The notes under the pieces: generated by a model
Seen by the model: the letters and a program-made list of their open reading frames with translations, nothing else
Databases searched by the model: none
What the model was told of the DNA's origin: nothing
Source of the DNA: Planctomycetales bacterium 4484_123
Lineage (GTDB): Bacteria > Planctomycetota > Phycisphaerae > SM23-33
Direction: 5' to 3'
Assembly: GCA_002049885.1 (NCBI GenBank)
Contig: MVCS01000049.1
Coordinates: forward strand, 1 to 10,314
DNA length: 10,314 nucleotides
Program-made: the position numbers and the translations under genes
In this document: in pieces, positions 5,937-10,314 of the stretch
Numbering within the stretch: the first letter of the stretch is position 1
How the letters are laid out: the number at the start of each line of letters is the position of its first letter

Positions 5937-6377
5937 ATGACGGGGCAGCTCCGGGCGGTGCGGATCTACATAGACGGCGGGGCACGGGGAAACCCCGGGC
6001 CCGCCGGCGCGGGGATAGTCATCCAAAGCGCAGACGACGGCACCAGCTTGTTCGAAGGCGGCCTGTACCTGGGTGAAGCCACCAACAACGTAGCCGAGTA
6101 CCAGGCCCTGCTGGAGGGGCTCTCGCGAGCCGCCGAGCTGGGGGCCCGCCAGGCTGAGGTCCTCAGCGACTCCGAGCTGCTGGTCCGCCAGATGACCGGT
6201 GTGTATCGGGTGAAGAACGCCCGCCTGCGGAAGTTGTTCGACAGCGCCCAGGAGCTCTGTCGGCGTTTCCGCCAGGTGCGCTTCCGCCACATCCCCAGGG
6301 AGCGCAACGCCGAGGCCGACGAACTCGCCAGGCGGGCAATCAACCTCAGGCGCCACGTCGAAGACGCCGCCGGCTAG
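5937..6377 (+). CDS. rnhA: Ribonuclease HI family protein
   Basis: This cytoplasmic endonuclease cuts the RNA strand of RNA-DNA hybrids, removing R-loops and primer RNA. With the ATG at 5937 it has 146 residues, and the four acidic catalytic residues are all present: D13 (IYIDGGARGNPGP), E54 (NNVAEYQAL), D78 (LSDSELLVRQ) and D128 (ERNAEADELA), with H118 just before the last motif. It is compact and lacks an added hybrid-binding domain. I chose ATG 5937 because AAGG lies eight bases upstream; a GTG at 5928, in the same frame, would add three residues and cannot be excluded. It follows the zinc-ribbon gene by 19 bases and precedes dnaG, a neighbourhood that fits a role in clearing primers or transcription hybrids. 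Confidence 0.9.
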   Translation: MTGQLRAVRIYIDGGARGNPGPAGAGIVIQSADDGTSLFEGGLYLGEATNNVAEYQALLEGLSRAAELGARQAEVLSDSELLVRQMTGVYRVKNARLRKLFDSAQELCRRFRQVRFRHIPRERNAEADELARRAINLRRHVEDAAG

Positions 6378-6443
6378 ACTCGCCCGACAGCACGGCCGGC
6401 AGCGGAATGGAGGTGCTGACCTGCTCGGTGCATACGGAGTCGG

Positions 6444-6471
6444 TTGAGGGAACCACCCGAGATGATACATT
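6444..6471 (+). promoter_or_regulatory. Weak promoter candidate before dnaG
   Basis: TTGAGG (6444-6449) and TACATT (6466-6471) are 16 bases apart in the 169-base gap before dnaG, the least GC-rich part of that gap. Each matches four of six consensus positions. The rest of the gap up to the dnaG ribosome site (about 6487-6532) is dense in GGCCGG/GCCGGC inverted motifs that could fold in many ways. dnaG may instead depend on readthrough from 5098. Confidence 0.3.
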
Positions 6472-6546
6472 CTTGTCGCAGGCACGTGGCCGGCCGAGGG
6501 CCGGGCGCGGCCGAGCCGGCGGCCAGGCCGGCAGAGGAATGCTGCG

Positions 6547-8349
6547 GTGGCCAGGTACTCCAATAGTTTCATCAACCGAGTGGCCCAGGCGAACGACATC
6601 GTCGAGGTCGTCGGCCAGTTCATCGCGCTGAAGAAGCGCGGCCGGGAGTTCCTGGGCCTCTGCCCGTTCCACGACGACCACCGCCCCTCCCTGCGCGTCA
6701 GCCCGGCCAAGCAGATCTTCAAGTGCTTCGTCTGTGGGGCCGGCGGCGGGGTGTTCCAGTTCCTCATGCAATACCAGAAGCTGACCTTCCCCGAGGCCGT
6801 CCGCCAACTGGCCGAGAGGGCCGGCATCCCCCTGCCCCGCGAGCAGACCCCAACCCAGGCCGACCAGTCCCTCTCGCGGGAGCAACTGGTAAAGCTGACG
6901 ACGTTCGCCGCCCGATACTACCGCGAGCAGCTCTTCAGCGAGGCCGGCTCGGCCACCCTGGCCTACGCTCGCAGGCGGGGGCTGACGGAAAAGTCCATCC
7001 GCCGCTTCGGCCTGGGCTACGCCCCGGACGCGTGGGAGCAGCTGACCCGGGCGGCCCGGAAGGCGGGCTTCACTACCCGCCAGCTCCTGGCGGCGGGCCT
7101 GGCCAGGCAGCGTGAGGACGGCAGTTGCTACGACCGCCTCCGCCACCGCCTGATCTTCCCCATCCTCAACCTCACCGGCGAGGTCATCGCCTTCGGCGGC
7201 CGGGCCCTGGACGATTCCGACCCGGCCAAGTACCTCAACAGCCCGGAAACCCCCTTGTTCGACAAGTCGGCCAATCTGTACGCCCTGAACTGGTCCCGCC
7301 AGGCCATCGTTGACAGCGGGCAGGTCGTCGTCGTGGAGGGCTACCTGGACGCCCTGATGTGCCTCCAGGAAGGTCTGCCCAACGTGGTGGCGACGTTGGG
7401 CACGGCCCTGACCGACCGCCACGTCCGCCTGCTGAGCAGGTTCGCAGGCGACGTGGTGCTGCTGTTCGATGCCGACTCTGCCGGCCAGGCGGCCGCGCAG
7501 CGGGCCATCGAAACCTTCCTGACCCAGCGGGTCAACGTTCGTGTGGCCGCCGTCCCGCAGCAGGCCGGGGGCCAGGACCAGGTCAAAGACCCCTGCGATT
7601 ACGTCCTGGCCGCCGGTGGCGAGGCCATGAGGGAGCTGGTCGCCCGCGCACCGGACGCCCTGGAGTACGCCTGGCAAAGGCAGCGCGAGGCCTACATGCG
7701 GGCGGGCACGCTGGCCGAGAAGAACGCCCTGCTGGAGGAGTTCCTGAGCCTGGTCGTCTCCTGTTCGGCCTACGGCGCCATCGACGCAGTGCACCAGGGG
7801 CTGCTGGTGGCCCAGCTTGCCGAGCTGGTGGGCGTGGAGGCCGACGGGATTGCCGCCCGGATGCGCCGGCTGGCCCGACAGGTGCGGCGAGCCACGGCCC
7901 CGACCCCGCAAGGCACCTATGCTTCCGAGAACCCCCAACACCGAGCCGAGCGCTGGATACTGGGCGCCCTGCTGAACGAGCCGGAGCTGTTTGCCCAGGT
8001 CGCCGGGAAGGTCACCCCGGCTATGTTCGAGGACCCGGCGCTGAGGGCGGTGGCAGAGGAAGTGTGGCAACTGGCCGGGTCGGATCGGCTGGAACTGGCC
8101 GTGCTGTTGAGTACCGAACGCGGCCAGGAGCTGGGTGTCTTGATTACCGACCTGCAACTGGACGCCGAGCGCAGAGGCCAGCTCGACCAGACCGTTCAGG
8201 ACGCCACGGAGGTCATGCTCCGGAGGCAACAGGAGCGGCAACTGGCCGAGCTGAAGGCCCGCCGCGGGGTGCGGGATCCCGAGGTGCTCAGCAAGGTCTG
8301 CGAGCGCCACCGCCAGCCGGACAAGGGGCGATTCCCCGGTGCCAGGTAG
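6547..8349 (+). CDS. dnaG: DNA primase DnaG
   Basis: DnaG makes the RNA primers for chromosome replication and works with the replicative helicase at the fork. The product has 600 residues, a normal length. The N-terminal CHC2-type zinc domain has ligands C39, H42, C60 and C63 (CPFHDDHRPS, KCFVCGAGG). The catalytic core follows with RFGLGYAP, RLIFPI, GEVIAFGGRAL and KYLNSPETPLFDKS. The TOPRIM metal site is intact, with E264 in VVEGYLDAL and D308/D310 in LFDADSAGQ. The C-terminal part (about 465-590, from RAERWILGALLNEPELF) is the helicase-binding region. The start is GTG 6547, with GAGGA eight bases upstream; an ATG at 6539 is out of frame. rpoD follows after 172 bases with its own promoter, the classical dnaG-rpoD linkage. 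Confidence 0.96.
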   Translation: MARYSNSFINRVAQANDIVEVVGQFIALKKRGREFLGLCPFHDDHRPSLRVSPAKQIFKCFVCGAGGGVFQFLMQYQKLTFPEAVRQLAERAGIPLPREQTPTQADQSLSREQLVKLTTFAARYYREQLFSEAGSATLAYARRRGLTEKSIRRFGLGYAPDAWEQLTRAARKAGFTTRQLLAAGLARQREDGSCYDRLRHRLIFPILNLTGEVIAFGGRALDDSDPAKYLNSPETPLFDKSANLYALNWSRQAIVDSGQVVVVEGYLDALMCLQEGLPNVVATLGTALTDRHVRLLSRFAGDVVLLFDADSAGQAAAQRAIETFLTQRVNVRVAAVPQQAGGQDQVKDPCDYVLAAGGEAMRELVARAPDALEYAWQRQREAYMRAGTLAEKNALLEEFLSLVVSCSAYGAIDAVHQGLLVAQLAELVGVEADGIAARMRRLARQVRRATAPTPQGTYASENPQHRAERWILGALLNEPELFAQVAGKVTPAMFEDPALRAVAEEVWQLAGSDRLELAVLLSTERGQELGVLITDLQLDAERRGQLDQTVQDATEVMLRRQQERQLAELKARRGVRDPEVLSKVCERHRQPDKGRFPGAR

Positions 8350-8434
8350 GGTCGCCTGCGGCAGCGGCGCCAGGAAATCGCCGGCCACGGCGGCCTGAAA
8401 CGATTGCGACGGACGGGAAAAGCCCCGCCCAGAC

Positions 8435-8464
8435 TTGACGGGATTGGCCGAACGCCCATAAAAT
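8435..8464 (+). promoter_or_regulatory. Sigma-70-type promoter for rpoD
   Basis: TTGACG (8435-8440) and TAAAAT (8459-8464), with an 18-base spacer, each match five of six consensus positions. Transcription would start near 8471, about 50 bases before the rpoD ATG at 8522. It lies in the dnaG-rpoD gap, so rpoD can be transcribed without dnaG and may be autoregulated through its own sigma factor. Confidence 0.6.
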
Positions 8465-8521
8465 GGGTTGATTACACGTCCGTGGCGACGGGAAATCCAC
8501 GCCCTGAGGAAGCACGCGGAT

Positions 8522-10201
<1,680 letters not shown>

Positions 10202-10314
10202 GGCCGCCCGGCACCCAGCCCCGGCCGCGGCCCGCGCCCCCCAAGACAGGACCGACGGGCCAGTCCAGCACGCACGCCGACCGCCGGTCCCATGGCCACA
10301 GGCCCGGCCGGACC

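Noticed and set aside
8468..8521. TTG start for rpoD, 18 codons upstream of ATG 8522
   Set aside because: It sits at or before the likely transcription start of the TTGACG/TAAAAT promoter, and the extra residues do not resemble a sigma N-terminus.
10202..10314. Terminator or gene start after rpoD
   Set aside because: The region is GC-rich with several short inverted GGCC/CCGG motifs, but no stable hairpin with a T-run and no supported start codon.

Overview
GC-rich bacterial DNA. The gene families point to Planctomycetota, probably a Phycisphaerae-like lineage: membrane-anchored zinc-ribbon/vWA proteins, a UroD-like protein of the planctomycete paralogue type, and a zinc-ribbon coiled-coil protein and RNase H placed in front of dnaG-rpoD. 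This assignment comes from recognised protein style, not from a phylogenetic marker. No phage, IS element, CRISPR array or defence cassette is visible.

Layout. Positions 1-1754 (minus strand) hold two tandem paralogues of a zinc-ribbon/vWA protein, both with internal losses, followed by the start of a small secreted protein that runs off the window edge. Positions 1755-2207 have no gene but carry a minus-strand promoter candidate and three hairpins, two of which pair fully only in the minus-strand RNA. Positions 2208-2289 (plus) encode tRNA-Leu(UAG). Positions 2338-5028 (minus) hold an AAC(3)-family acetyltransferase that seems to lack an internal segment, a fragmentary and frameshifted NHL/beta-propeller-type gene, and an intact UroD-like gene. 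Positions 5029-5167 are a short divergent promoter region. Positions 5168-10201 (plus) form an intact housekeeping block: C4-type zinc-ribbon coiled-coil protein, RNase HI, DnaG primase and the primary sigma factor RpoD. Positions 10202-10314 show nothing I can name.

How the genes relate. The rightward block is a version of the bacterial macromolecular-synthesis cluster, linking primer synthesis (DnaG), RNA-DNA hybrid removal (RNase H) and transcription initiation (sigma). A strong promoter candidate precedes the whole block and another precedes rpoD. The leftward genes are accessory. Four of the leftward genes (both vWA paralogues, the NHL gene and, less certainly, the acetyltransferase) look internally deleted, while every rightward gene is full length. 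This contrast is the most notable feature of the window. It could be real gene decay or an assembly problem, and read mapping over the junctions would decide. I found no convincing new biological system.
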